Source of the DNA: Deltaproteobacteria bacterium HGW-Deltaproteobacteria-8
GTDB taxonomy: Bacteria; Desulfobacterota; Desulfovibrionia; Desulfovibrionales; Desulfovibrionaceae
NCBI GenBank assembly: GCA_002840405.1
Contig: PHAR01000006.1
Coordinates: forward strand, 216,499-259,201
Reading direction: 5' to 3'
Length of the DNA: 42,703 nt
The position numbers and the translations under genes were made by a program. This document shows positions 1 to 7,280 of this stretch, piece by piece. The first letter of the stretch is position 1. Every line of letters starts with the position of its first letter. Below the pieces are notes generated by a model. The model had not been told where the DNA came from. It searched no databases and was given only the letters and a program-made list of their open reading frames with translations.

Positions 1-203
1 GCCGGCAGATACCCCTTGAAGATGTCGAGCACGAGCACCAGCACGCCCCATTGCGTGCCGCACAGCCGCGCCACGTTGGTCGCGCCGATGTTCTTGCTGC
101 CCGCGTCGCGCGGGTCGATGCCTTTCACAAAGCGCGCCACGTACAGGCCGAAAGGCACCGCGCCAAGGCCAAAGGCCACGAGGATGAGCAGGATGGCGAT
201 CAT
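1..203 (-). CDS. plsY: Glycerol-3-phosphate acyltransferase PlsY, N-terminal part (cut by window edge)
   Basis: Only the first 67 codons are in the window; the 3' end lies off the left edge. The reading frame starts at the ATG complementary to 201-203. The translation begins with a hydrophobic segment (MIAILLILVAFGLGAVPFGL) followed by the PlsY signature, GIDPRDAGSKNIGATNVAR, which matches the conserved glycine/asparagine-rich cytoplasmic loop of the family. PlsY is an integral membrane enzyme that transfers an acyl group from acyl-phosphate to glycerol-3-phosphate, the first step of phospholipid synthesis in most bacteria. It is divergent to the DUF1844/argC group. The identification rests on the first membrane segment and signature loop only; both are characteristic. 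Confidence 0.88.
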   Translation of the reverse strand, partial: MIAILLILVAFGLGAVPFGLYVARFVKGIDPRDAGSKNIGATNVARLCGTQWGVLVLVLDIFKGYLP

Positions 204-381
204 TGAGGCTCCTTGCCGTGTCTGTGTTTCGGATGCAACCTTGTACCTGTTTCGCGGCTGGATGCAAAGCCCCGGCCCCGGCAAAAAACTCTGCGCGTAC
301 AGGCCCAGGGGCGGCCCCCGGCCTTGTGCGCCAGGCGCTGGTGGTGTATCCCCAAACCATACCGATTTTCTGGAGGCAATC

Positions 382-666
382 ATGGCCGAGAACAAGGGCT
401 GCGGCGAACATATCATGGGCCTGCCGGAGATAGATTTCTCCACCTTCGTGCTGTCGCTCTCGTCCTCGGCGCTGGTGCACCTGGGCGAGACCCAGGACCC
501 CAGCACCGGGCAGTTCGACGCCCAGCCGCATCTGGCCAAGCAGGTCATCGACATCCTGGGCATGCTCCAGCAAAAGACCGAAAAGGGCCTCTCCGACGAG
601 GAGCGCAAGCTCTTGTGCGAGATGCTCTACACCCTGCGCATGAAATACGTGAACAAGGTGGGCTAG
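382..666 (+). CDS. DUF1844 family small protein
   Basis: 94-residue soluble protein. The ATG at 382 follows a GGAGG at 372-376. The core (IDFSTFVLSLSSSALVHLG, then a Gln/Lys-rich helix and a short C-terminal helix) matches the DUF1844 family, which has no established function and is common in Deltaproteobacteria. Longer upstream in-frame starts exist, but they run through the promoter gap and lack a ribosome binding site. The stop is 3 bases before the argC start, so the two genes are very probably cotranscribed and translationally coupled. Family assignment is by recognition of the motif and length; no role can be given. Confidence 0.85.
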   Translation: MAENKGCGEHIMGLPEIDFSTFVLSLSSSALVHLGETQDPSTGQFDAQPHLAKQVIDILGMLQQKTEKGLSDEERKLLCEMLYTLRMKYVNKVG

Positions 667-669
667 ACC

Positions 670-1737
670 GTGAGCACGCGCATTCCTGTCGGATTGGTGG
701 GGGTCACCGGCTACACGGGCATGGAGCTCACGCGCATCCTGGCCGGCCATCCGGGCCTGGAACTCGTGCGCGCCACCTCGCGCTCCGAGGCGGGCAAGAC
801 CCTGGCCGACCTTTACCCGTATCTTTCCGGCCCCGGCGACCTGGGCCGCATGGGCGCGCTCACCGTGACCCAGCCCGACCCAGCCGACCTGGCTGCGGCC
901 TGCAAGCTGGTGTTCCTGGCCGTGCCGCACAAGACCGCCCAGGAAATCGCCAGCGCGCTCATCAAAAAGGGCGTGAAGGTGGTGGACCTCTCGGCCGACT
1001 TCCGCCTGCGCCACAAGCCCACGTACGAGCACTGGTACGCCACGCCGCACACCGAGCCGGAGCTGCTCTCCGAGGCCGTGTATGGCCTGCCCGAGCTGTA
1101 CCGCGCGCAGATGGCCGGGGCCAGGCTCATCGCCAACCCCGGCTGCTACCCGACCTCGTCCATCCTGGGCCTGGCCCCGGCGCTGCTGGCCGGGCTCATC
1201 CACACGGACGACATCGTCATCGACGCCAAGAGCGGGACGTCTGGCGCGGGCAGAAAGGCCTCGGTGGGCACGCTGTTCTGCGAGGTGTCCGACAGCTTCC
1301 GCGCGTATAATTTGACCAAGCACCGCCACACCCCGGAGATCGAGCAGGAGGTTTCCCTGCTGGCGGGCGCGAACGTTGCGCTCTCGTTCAACACGCACCT
1401 TCTGCCCATCAGCCGGGGCATTCTGTCCACCATCTACACGCGCCTGAAGAAGCCCATGAGCCTTGCGGAGGTGCACGCCCTGTACACCGAGCGCTACAAG
1501 GACGAGGCCCTGGTGCGCGTGCTGCCCCTGGGCACCATGCCGGAAACGCGCTGGGTGCGCGGCACCATGTTCTGCGACATCGGTCTGGCCGTGGACGAGC
1601 GCATCGGGCGGCTGATCATTCTCTCCGCCATCGACAACCTGTGCCGGGGCGCATCGGGCCAGGCGGTGCTGGGCGCGAACCTTATGCTCGGCCTGCCCGA
1701 GATCATGGGTCTGCCAACCGCGCCGCTCATGCCCTGA
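670..1737 (+). CDS. argC: N-acetyl-gamma-glutamyl-phosphate reductase
   Basis: 355 residues, the normal length for ArgC. It catalyses the NADPH-dependent reduction of N-acetylglutamyl phosphate to the semialdehyde in arginine biosynthesis. The N-terminus carries a Rossmann-type dinucleotide site (GVTGYTGMELTRIL). The catalytic cysteine is in NPGCYPTSSILGLAPALL (about residue 159), and the KHRHTPEIEQE segment holds the conserved histidine. The start is GTG, 3 bases after the DUF1844 stop; the N-terminal sequence begins immediately before the nucleotide-binding strand, which supports this start. No other arginine gene is in the window. Very secure. Confidence 0.97.
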   Translation: MSTRIPVGLVGVTGYTGMELTRILAGHPGLELVRATSRSEAGKTLADLYPYLSGPGDLGRMGALTVTQPDPADLAAACKLVFLAVPHKTAQEIASALIKKGVKVVDLSADFRLRHKPTYEHWYATPHTEPELLSEAVYGLPELYRAQMAGARLIANPGCYPTSSILGLAPALLAGLIHTDDIVIDAKSGTSGAGRKASVGTLFCEVSDSFRAYNLTKHRHTPEIEQEVSLLAGANVALSFNTHLLPISRGILSTIYTRLKKPMSLAEVHALYTERYKDEALVRVLPLGTMPETRWVRGTMFCDIGLAVDERIGRLIILSAIDNLCRGASGQAVLGANLMLGLPEIMGLPTAPLMP

Positions 1738-1809
1738 GCTTGTGCCGCCGATGTCTTGCGTTTGTGTCGCTGACGCCCTGAAACCATTGCCGCAGAAGGG
1801 GAGTGCAGG

Positions 1810-2568
1810 ATGTCCATGGGGTTGATGACGCTGCCTGTGCGGGATTTCGACGCCTTTGGCCTCAAGCGCCGCACGCGCAGCTGGGGCGCCAGCCTGGTGG
1901 GCGTGGCCGATGTGGAGCGCCTGCGCGGCATCGACACCGAGCCCGCGGACCTGCTCGACGGCTTCACCCGCGCGGTGAGCCTGGCCGTGCGCCTGAGCGA
2001 CCCGATCATGGACCAGATCACGGACCGGCCCACGCCGCTCTACGCCCAGCACTACCAGAAGGTGAACGCGCTGTTGGATCATCTGGCCCTGCGCGTCACC
2101 CTGGCGATCCAGCGGGCCGGGGCGCGGGCGATGCCCCTGCCGGCCTCGCAGGTGCTGGATTCCGAGAACCTGACCTCGTACATTTCCCACAAGGCCGTGG
2201 CCCTGGCCGCCGGGCTGGGCTGGCAGGGCAAGAGCCTGTTGCTGGTGAGCCCGCAGTACGGCCCGCGCGTGCGGCTGGTCACGGTGCTCACCGACCTTGA
2301 CCTGACCCCGGACGAACCGCTGAAAAACCGCTGCGGCAAGTGCCACGTCTGCGCCGAGGCCTGTCCGGCCCAGGCCATCCGCGGCGTGGGCACCAAGACC
2401 CACTACGACTCGCGCGAAGAGGCGCTCTTCTTCGACCGTTGCCGGAGCAAGGTGATGGACGAGTTCGCCAAGCTGCCGCACATCACGGGCGGCATCTGCG
2501 GGGTCTGCGTGGCGGCCTGCCCCTATGGCCGCAAAGCGGACCGCCAGGGCACAAAAGAACAGCGCTGA
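1810..2568 (+). CDS. QueG-like double [4Fe-4S] iron-sulfur protein
   Basis: 252 residues, with an AAGGGGAG-type ribosome binding site before the ATG. The C-terminal part holds two ferredoxin-type cluster motifs: CGKCHVCAEACPAQAI (about residues 174-190) and CGVCVAACPYGRK (about 230-242). An additional cysteine in DRCRSK lies between them, as in the QueG/HCP-type double-cluster domain. The N-terminal half resembles the cobalamin-binding part of epoxyqueuosine reductase only loosely, and the protein is about 100 residues shorter than true QueG. I would call it a QueG-related reductase or ferredoxin-like protein, not QueG itself. It probably continues the argC transcript (72-base gap). Confidence 0.75.
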   Translation: MSMGLMTLPVRDFDAFGLKRRTRSWGASLVGVADVERLRGIDTEPADLLDGFTRAVSLAVRLSDPIMDQITDRPTPLYAQHYQKVNALLDHLALRVTLAIQRAGARAMPLPASQVLDSENLTSYISHKAVALAAGLGWQGKSLLLVSPQYGPRVRLVTVLTDLDLTPDEPLKNRCGKCHVCAEACPAQAIRGVGTKTHYDSREEALFFDRCRSKVMDEFAKLPHITGGICGVCVAACPYGRKADRQGTKEQR

Positions 2569-2635
2569 GCCGCCCCGTTGGTGTCGGTGCAGCCCAGCGC
2601 CTGTGCCGGTGAGGGGAAAGCCCCGTCCCTTCGAA

Positions 2636-4648
2636 CTATTCCCCCAGCCCCATGCCGGGTTTCATGATCTGCCCGGTGAAGGTGGTCTCGTAGCCGCCCA
2701 GGGCCTTCATGCGCTCCTGGAACTGCTTTGTCTCGATGACCGCGCGCAGGGTCAGGATGCGCGGGTCGGTGAGGTACGCCGTGGGCAGCACCAGGTCGTA
2801 GCGCTCGTGGGCCAGGGGCGCGAAGTCCAGGTCCAACGCCTTGGCCGCCGCGAAGATCCCCAGGCCGCAGTCTGCCGCGCCGGTGAGCACGTTCACGGCC
2901 ACGGCCATGTGCGTGAACTCCTCGCGGTCGTAGCCGCGCACCTGCGCGGGCGCGATGCCCGCCACAGCCAGGTGGTGGTCCAGCAGGATGCGCGTGCCCG
3001 CGCCGCGCTGGCGGTTGATGAAGCTGACCCCCGGCCGCGTCAGGTCGGCCACGCCCTTGATCTGCTTGGGGTTGCCCTTCTGCACGATGAGCCCCTGGTG
3101 GCGGATGGCCAGGTTGATGACCGTGAGGTCCAGGCCCGGCAGGTGCTTCTGCAAAAACGGGAAGTTGAAGTCCTTGGTCTCGGGGTCGAAGAGGTGGCAG
3201 CCCGCGAACAGCGCCGAGCCGTTCTTCAGCGCCGTGAGCCCGCCCATGCTGCCCACGTGGCTGGACACCAGGCGCAGGGGCTCGGAGAGGCCCATGAGCT
3301 CGTTGGCGAGCAAGTCCAGGATGTTGTCGTGGCTGCCGATGTGCACCAGCACCTTGGAGAGCCCGGCCAGCGGCACCAAAAGTTCGGCCTCGATCTCGGC
3401 GTCCTGCTCCAGGCCCTCGCTTTGGGCCGGGATGCGCGTGATGGCCTGGGCGCGGGTCAGGCTGGTGATGAGCCCGGCCCCGCGAGCCAGGGGCGCGGCC
3501 ACAAAGCTTCCGCCCACCTTGCCCACGGCCAGGCGCACGATCTCCTCCATGCCCGGCCTGCTCGGGGTCTTGCGCGCCAGCCGGGCGCGGATGGTCTGCC
3601 TGCCCGGCGACTGCTGGCGCGTGAGCCAGCGCACGATGGGCTCCAGCACGTCCTCCAGGCAGACCACGGCGCTCACCGGATAGCCCGGCGCGCCTACAAG
3701 CAACCTGCCGCCCAGCCTGCCCTCCACCTTGTCCGTGGTGATGCCCAGCACTGTGGGCTTGCCCGGCATCACCGAGATGCCGTGGACCAGCACATCGCCA
3801 AAGGCCTCGAAGGTGCTGCGGGTGAAGTCCTTGCTGCCGGCCGAGGAGCCAGCGCCCACCACCACCACATGCGCGCCGTCCTCCAGGGCCTTGGCGACGG
3901 CGGCCTGCAGGGCCTCGGGCCGGTCCGGCACGGGTGCGGTCCAGGCCGCCTGCGCGCCCCAGGAGCTGGCGATGGCCCGGAAGACCTGGGAGTTGGACTC
4001 GATGACCTGGCCGGGCAGCGGCGTCGGGTGGTCCAGAAAGTTCAGCACCTCGTCGCCCGTGGGGATGAAGGTCAGGCGCACGCGTTCCCACACCGGCACC
4101 TCGAAGATGCCGGCGGCCAGGAGCGCGCCCACATCATAGGCCGAGAGGGTGTGGTTCTGCGGCAGGAGCAGCTCGGTCGCCACGATGTCCTCGCCGATGC
4201 GGCGCACGTGCTGCCAGGGGAAGGCCGGGGCCTCGATGCGCACGGTATCGTCGTCCACCTGCTCCACGTGCTCGATCATGACCACGGCGTCCATGCCGTT
4301 TGGCAGGCTGTGTCCGGTGTTCACGGGGGCAAAGCCCATGGGCCGGGAGAGGGTCACGGGGCTGCCCTCGCGCGCGGCGAAGGTGTCGCCGGAGCGCACG
4401 GCGATGCCGTCCATGGCTGCGGCGTGGAAGGTGGGCGAGGAGCAGCGGGCGAAGATGGGGCCGCTTGTGACGCGCCCGCAGGCCTCATGGGCCGGGATGA
4501 GCTCCTGGCTGATGAGGGCCGCGCGGTCCAGGGCGGCCTTGGCGCGGGCCACGGCCTGCTGCGGTGGGATGGTGGCGAGGTAGACGTTGCGCCCGCCGCT
4601 CTGGTTGATGCTCTGCTCGCCGCTCTGGTCGTGGTTCTGGTCAGGCAT
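2636..4648 (-). CDS. Molybdopterin biosynthesis protein MoeA fused to a PBP-like domain
   Basis: 670 residues; ATG at 4648 behind a GGAGG. Residues 1 to about 410 are MoeA, the molybdate insertase of molybdenum-cofactor synthesis: the FHAAAMDGIAVR segment, the GAGSSAGSKDF motif and HGISVMPGKP are all present. From about residue 430 onward the sequence is a periplasmic-binding-protein-like domain of the PF12727 type (LVHIGSHDNILDLLANEL through INRQRGAGTRILLDHHL), related to the molybdate-binding domains of ModA and ModE-type regulators. No signal peptide is present, so this domain is cytoplasmic and may sense or deliver molybdate or tungstate to the MoeA active site (inference). A short inverted repeat lies just upstream of the start. 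Confidence 0.92.
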   Translation of the reverse strand: MPDQNHDQSGEQSINQSGGRNVYLATIPPQQAVARAKAALDRAALISQELIPAHEACGRVTSGPIFARCSSPTFHAAAMDGIAVRSGDTFAAREGSPVTLSRPMGFAPVNTGHSLPNGMDAVVMIEHVEQVDDDTVRIEAPAFPWQHVRRIGEDIVATELLLPQNHTLSAYDVGALLAAGIFEVPVWERVRLTFIPTGDEVLNFLDHPTPLPGQVIESNSQVFRAIASSWGAQAAWTAPVPDRPEALQAAVAKALEDGAHVVVVGAGSSAGSKDFTRSTFEAFGDVLVHGISVMPGKPTVLGITTDKVEGRLGGRLLVGAPGYPVSAVVCLEDVLEPIVRWLTRQQSPGRQTIRARLARKTPSRPGMEEIVRLAVGKVGGSFVAAPLARGAGLITSLTRAQAITRIPAQSEGLEQDAEIEAELLVPLAGLSKVLVHIGSHDNILDLLANELMGLSEPLRLVSSHVGSMGGLTALKNGSALFAGCHLFDPETKDFNFPFLQKHLPGLDLTVINLAIRHQGLIVQKGNPKQIKGVADLTRPGVSFINRQRGAGTRILLDHHLAVAGIAPAQVRGYDREEFTHMAVAVNVLTGAADCGLGIFAAAKALDLDFAPLAHERYDLVLPTAYLTDPRILTLRAVIETKQFQERMKALGGYETTFTGQIMKPGMGLGE

Positions 4649-4662
4649 GGTGGCCTCCGGGG

Positions 4663-4680
4663 TATGTCGATGGTGACATA
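4663..4680 (-). promoter_or_regulatory. Inverted repeat upstream of moeA fusion, candidate operator
   Basis: TATGTC (4663-4668) and GACATA (4675-4680) form a perfect 6-bp inverted repeat with a 6-base spacer, 15 bases upstream of the start codon. Placement in the leader of a molybdenum-cofactor gene suggests a metal-responsive repressor site, but no regulator can be named from sequence. Confidence 0.35.
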
Positions 4681-4747
4681 GATTGCCCGAGGCCGGGCGT
4701 TGCTGTCAAGGAATCCCGGACTGGCACGGTGTGGTTTATGCGGCGCG

Positions 4748-5869
4748 TCAGCGCAGGGTGGACCTGTAGGTGGCCTTGTTGCGCTGGCGCTGGAAGCGCG
4801 TCACGGCCTGGTTGTGCTCGGCCAGCGTGCGGCTGAACTCGTGGGTGCCGTCGCCCTTGGCCACGAAGAAGAGGTACTCGTTCTGCTCGGGAGTCTGGGC
4901 GGCCCGGAGGGACTCCAGCCCCGGCGAGCAGATGGGGCCGGGCGGCAGGCCCGCGTGGGCATACGTGTTGTAGGGGTTGGCCGGGTCCTCCAGGTGGGAG
5001 CGCTTGAGGTCGCCGTCAAAGCTTTCGCCCAGGCCGTAGATGGTGGTGGGGTCGCATTGCAGGCGCATGCCGACCTTGAGGCGGTTGACGAAGACCCCGG
5101 CGATGCGCGCCCGCTCGGAGGGGGCGCCGGTCTCGCGCTCCACCAGGGAGGCCAGGATGACGATGCGCCGGAGCTCGTCGGCGGGCGGCAGGCCCTGGGG
5201 CCAGAGCTTCTTGGCCTGGCGGCCGAACTCCCTCAGCATGGTCTCCACGGCTACCGCGCCGCTGTCGTCAAAGCTCCTGGGGAGCTGGTAGGTCTGGGGG
5301 AACAGGAAGCCCTCGGCCCCCTGGGCGGCGGTCGCCGGGATGGAATACTTGTCCAGCAGGGTGGCGTTGCGCGCGGCCTGGGCAAAGCCCTCGCCGCTGG
5401 CCAGGCCCTCGGCCTCGAAGAGCTTGGCCACGGCCCACCAGGGCAGGCCCTCGCGCACCTGGACGCGGTGCTGCAGGCCGCCGGTGGTGGTCAGCACGCG
5501 CAAGATCTCCTGCGGGGTCCAGCCGGAGTTGAGCAGGAACTCGCCCGCCCGGGCCGAGCCCAAGCTCTTGTGCAGCCTGGCCAGGAAGAGGAAGGCGTGG
5601 GCGCTGCGGACGAGACCCTGGCGTTCCAGGTCGGCCGCGATGGCGGGCAGGGTCAGGCCCGGACGGATGAGCACCACGACCTCGCGCCCCGGCGCCTCGG
5701 CCGGGCCGAGATACAGCACCAGGGCCACGGCCAGGGCCGCCGCCACGGTCAGCACAAAGCCGGCCAGGGCCCACAACAGGGGCCTCAGCCGGGATTGAGG
5801 GCGATCCAGGTTTCCAGGATCTGGACTGCCGCCTGGCTGTCCAGTCTCTCTTTCCTCTTCCGGCTGCAC
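4748..5869 (-). CDS. mltG: Endolytic murein transglycosylase MltG
   Basis: 373 residues. It cleaves nascent peptidoglycan strands at the inner membrane and sets glycan length. One N-terminal membrane segment (LLWALAGFVLTVAAALAVAL) is followed by a LysM-like region and the YceG domain. The catalytic glutamate lies in ASLVERETG, followed by the conserved QCDPTTIYGLG and the NPYNTYAHAGLPPGPI segment. The ATG at 5869 overlaps the 3' end of ruvX by 85 bases. A TTG just before the membrane segment (near 5779) would almost remove this overlap and has an AGG upstream, so the true start is uncertain. The ruvX-mltG pairing is common in bacteria. Confidence 0.94.
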   Translation of the reverse strand: MQPEEERETGQPGGSPDPGNLDRPQSRLRPLLWALAGFVLTVAAALAVALVLYLGPAEAPGREVVVLIRPGLTLPAIAADLERQGLVRSAHAFLFLARLHKSLGSARAGEFLLNSGWTPQEILRVLTTTGGLQHRVQVREGLPWWAVAKLFEAEGLASGEGFAQAARNATLLDKYSIPATAAQGAEGFLFPQTYQLPRSFDDSGAVAVETMLREFGRQAKKLWPQGLPPADELRRIVILASLVERETGAPSERARIAGVFVNRLKVGMRLQCDPTTIYGLGESFDGDLKRSHLEDPANPYNTYAHAGLPPGPICSPGLESLRAAQTPEQNEYLFFVAKGDGTHEFSRTLAEHNQAVTRFQRQRNKATYRSTLR

Positions 5870-6198
5870 AGACCGGCCTCCTTCAACTGCTCTTCCGCCG
5901 CAACGGAACTCAGGCGCTCGTCCACAAGATGAATGGGGCAGGATATCCGCCTGCCCAGGCTTTCGGCAAAGTTGCGGGCCTGGCGGGTGGTCAGGGAGTC
6001 TTCACCTTCCAGGGTCAGGGGCAGGCCCACCACCACGGCCCCCACGCCCTCGGCCTCGACGAGTCCCACAATGGCCGCGAACAGGTCGTCGCGCGTGGTG
6101 CGCTCGATGCTCTTGCGGGCGAAGGCCATGCGCCCTTCCGGGTCGGTGATGGCCAGGCCAACGCGTTTGGTGCCGAAGTCTATGCCGAGCGTGCGCAT
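5785..6198 (-). CDS. ruvX: RuvX/YqgF family Holliday-junction resolvase-like nuclease
   Basis: 137 residues, typical for the family. The RNase H-like fold is shown by the first acidic strand LGIDFGTKRVGLA, the VVGLPLTLEG loop and the DERLSS motif. YqgF/RuvX processes the 5' end of pre-16S rRNA and has been proposed as a Holliday-junction resolvase. The start is placed at the ATG complementary to 6196-6198 because DFGTKRVG must lie within the first ten residues; the frame stays open upstream but runs through the promoter gap. It is probably the first gene of an operon with mltG. Confidence 0.93.
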   Translation of the reverse strand: MRTLGIDFGTKRVGLAITDPEGRMAFARKSIERTTRDDLFAAIVGLVEAEGVGAVVVGLPLTLEGEDSLTTRQARNFAESLGRRISCPIHLVDERLSSVAAEEQLKEAGLCSRKRKERLDSQAAVQILETWIALNPG

Positions 6199-6252
6199 GG
6201 TGTTCCCGCCTTGTGCCGCGCGGTCCCGGAAAGGGGCTCGCATGGCCGCGCG

Positions 6253-6282
6253 AGTGTGCTTTGCCAGGCCAGGGGCTGTCAA
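6253..6282 (-). promoter_or_regulatory. Candidate sigma-70 promoter for ruvX-mltG
   Basis: Read on the minus strand, TTGACA (6277-6282) is a perfect -35 box, followed after 18 bases by CACACT (6253-6258), a weak -10 box. It lies about 55 bases upstream of ruvX in the divergent ruvX/lepB gap (6199-6418). The rest of that 220-base gap shows no other clear structure. Confidence 0.4.
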
Positions 6283-6418
6283 TGGATTTGGTGTGCTGAG
6301 GCTTTGGTGGGAGGACACTTTGTGGTGCCTGTGCGCCGCAGGTGCGCGCCGGAGCTTGTTTTCAGCCCCTTGGCGATGTAGGGTAGCTCGTCGGCACCCC
6401 GACAGCGAGAGAGCACCC

Positions 6419-7273
6419 ATGCATTTGAGCCTGCCGCCCAGACCCGCGCCCGGCGACACGACCGCAGCCAAGCCCCGCAAGCCGTGGCTGGCCGGGCTGT
6501 TGTCCTTTCTGGTGCCGGGCCTTGGCCAGGTGTACAATGGCCGGACCCGCCGGGGACTGATCCTGCTGGGCCTGGGGTGCGCGTGGCAGGCTCTGGGCAT
6601 CGGCGCGGCCGAGGCCTTTCGCTGGTGGACCGTGTCCCTGGCCGGGTACTTCCTGCTCTGCTGCGCGGCGGGATTCGACGCCCTGCGCACGGCCAGGACC
6701 CTGCGCCATTTCTTCCCCGGCCCGGGCAACAGCCCCATCCTCTATACGGCCTGCGCCGTGGCCCTGGCCACTGTCTCGCTTTTGTCCGGCCTGGCCGAGC
6801 GTGAGTACTTTCCCCTCTACACCGTGTCCCAGACCTCCATGCGGCCCACCCTGCGCACGGGCGACCGTCTGCGCTGCTCATCCCTGCGCCCGCGCGACAT
6901 CATCCGCCGGGGCCAGCTGGTGGTCTTCGAGTATCCCTCCGAGCATTCGCTGATCTTCGTCAAGCGCGTGGTGGGGCTGCCGGGCGAGGTGGTGGAGGTG
7001 GAGGACGGGCTTGTCTACGTCAATGGCGATCCCATTGAAGAAGGCTACTACGCCGTGCGCATCCGCGGCTCCAAGAGCCTGGACATGCCCGCCGCGCGCC
7101 TGGCCCCGGACGAGTACTACGTGCTGGGCGACAACCGCTACGCCACCTTCGACTCGCGCAGCTACGGGCCGGTGAACCGGGCGCGCATGCTGGCCACCCC
7201 GCTTTACATCCTCTACTCCGTCAGCGACGATGGCGAGTGGCACACGGACCGCATCGGCCTGCCAGCCAGGTGA
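6419..7273 (+). CDS. lepB: Signal peptidase I with an extra N-terminal membrane region
   Basis: 284 residues. It removes signal peptides from exported proteins at the outer face of the inner membrane. The catalytic serine is in SQTSMRPTLRTGD (about Ser140) and the catalytic lysine in FVKRVVGLPGE (about Lys182); the late family box YYVLGDNRYATFDSR is also present. Before the catalytic domain, residues about 20-115 carry several hydrophobic segments starting with AGLLSFLVPGLGQVYNGR, a motif typical of small TM2/DUF5683-like membrane domains, so the protein has more membrane spans than a standard LepB. The ATG at 6419 is the only start that keeps this region without invading the promoter gap. 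Confidence 0.93.
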   Translation: MHLSLPPRPAPGDTTAAKPRKPWLAGLLSFLVPGLGQVYNGRTRRGLILLGLGCAWQALGIGAAEAFRWWTVSLAGYFLLCCAAGFDALRTARTLRHFFPGPGNSPILYTACAVALATVSLLSGLAEREYFPLYTVSQTSMRPTLRTGDRLRCSSLRPRDIIRRGQLVVFEYPSEHSLIFVKRVVGLPGEVVEVEDGLVYVNGDPIEEGYYAVRIRGSKSLDMPAARLAPDEYYVLGDNRYATFDSRSYGPVNRARMLATPLYILYSVSDDGEWHTDRIGLPAR

Positions 7274-7280
7274 GCCGCGC

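Noticed and set aside
2525-4681. 718-codon plus-strand open frame opposite the MoeA fusion
   Set aside because: GC-rich antisense shadow; composition is His/Gln/Ala/Gly-rich with no motif, and the minus-strand MoeA motifs are unambiguous.
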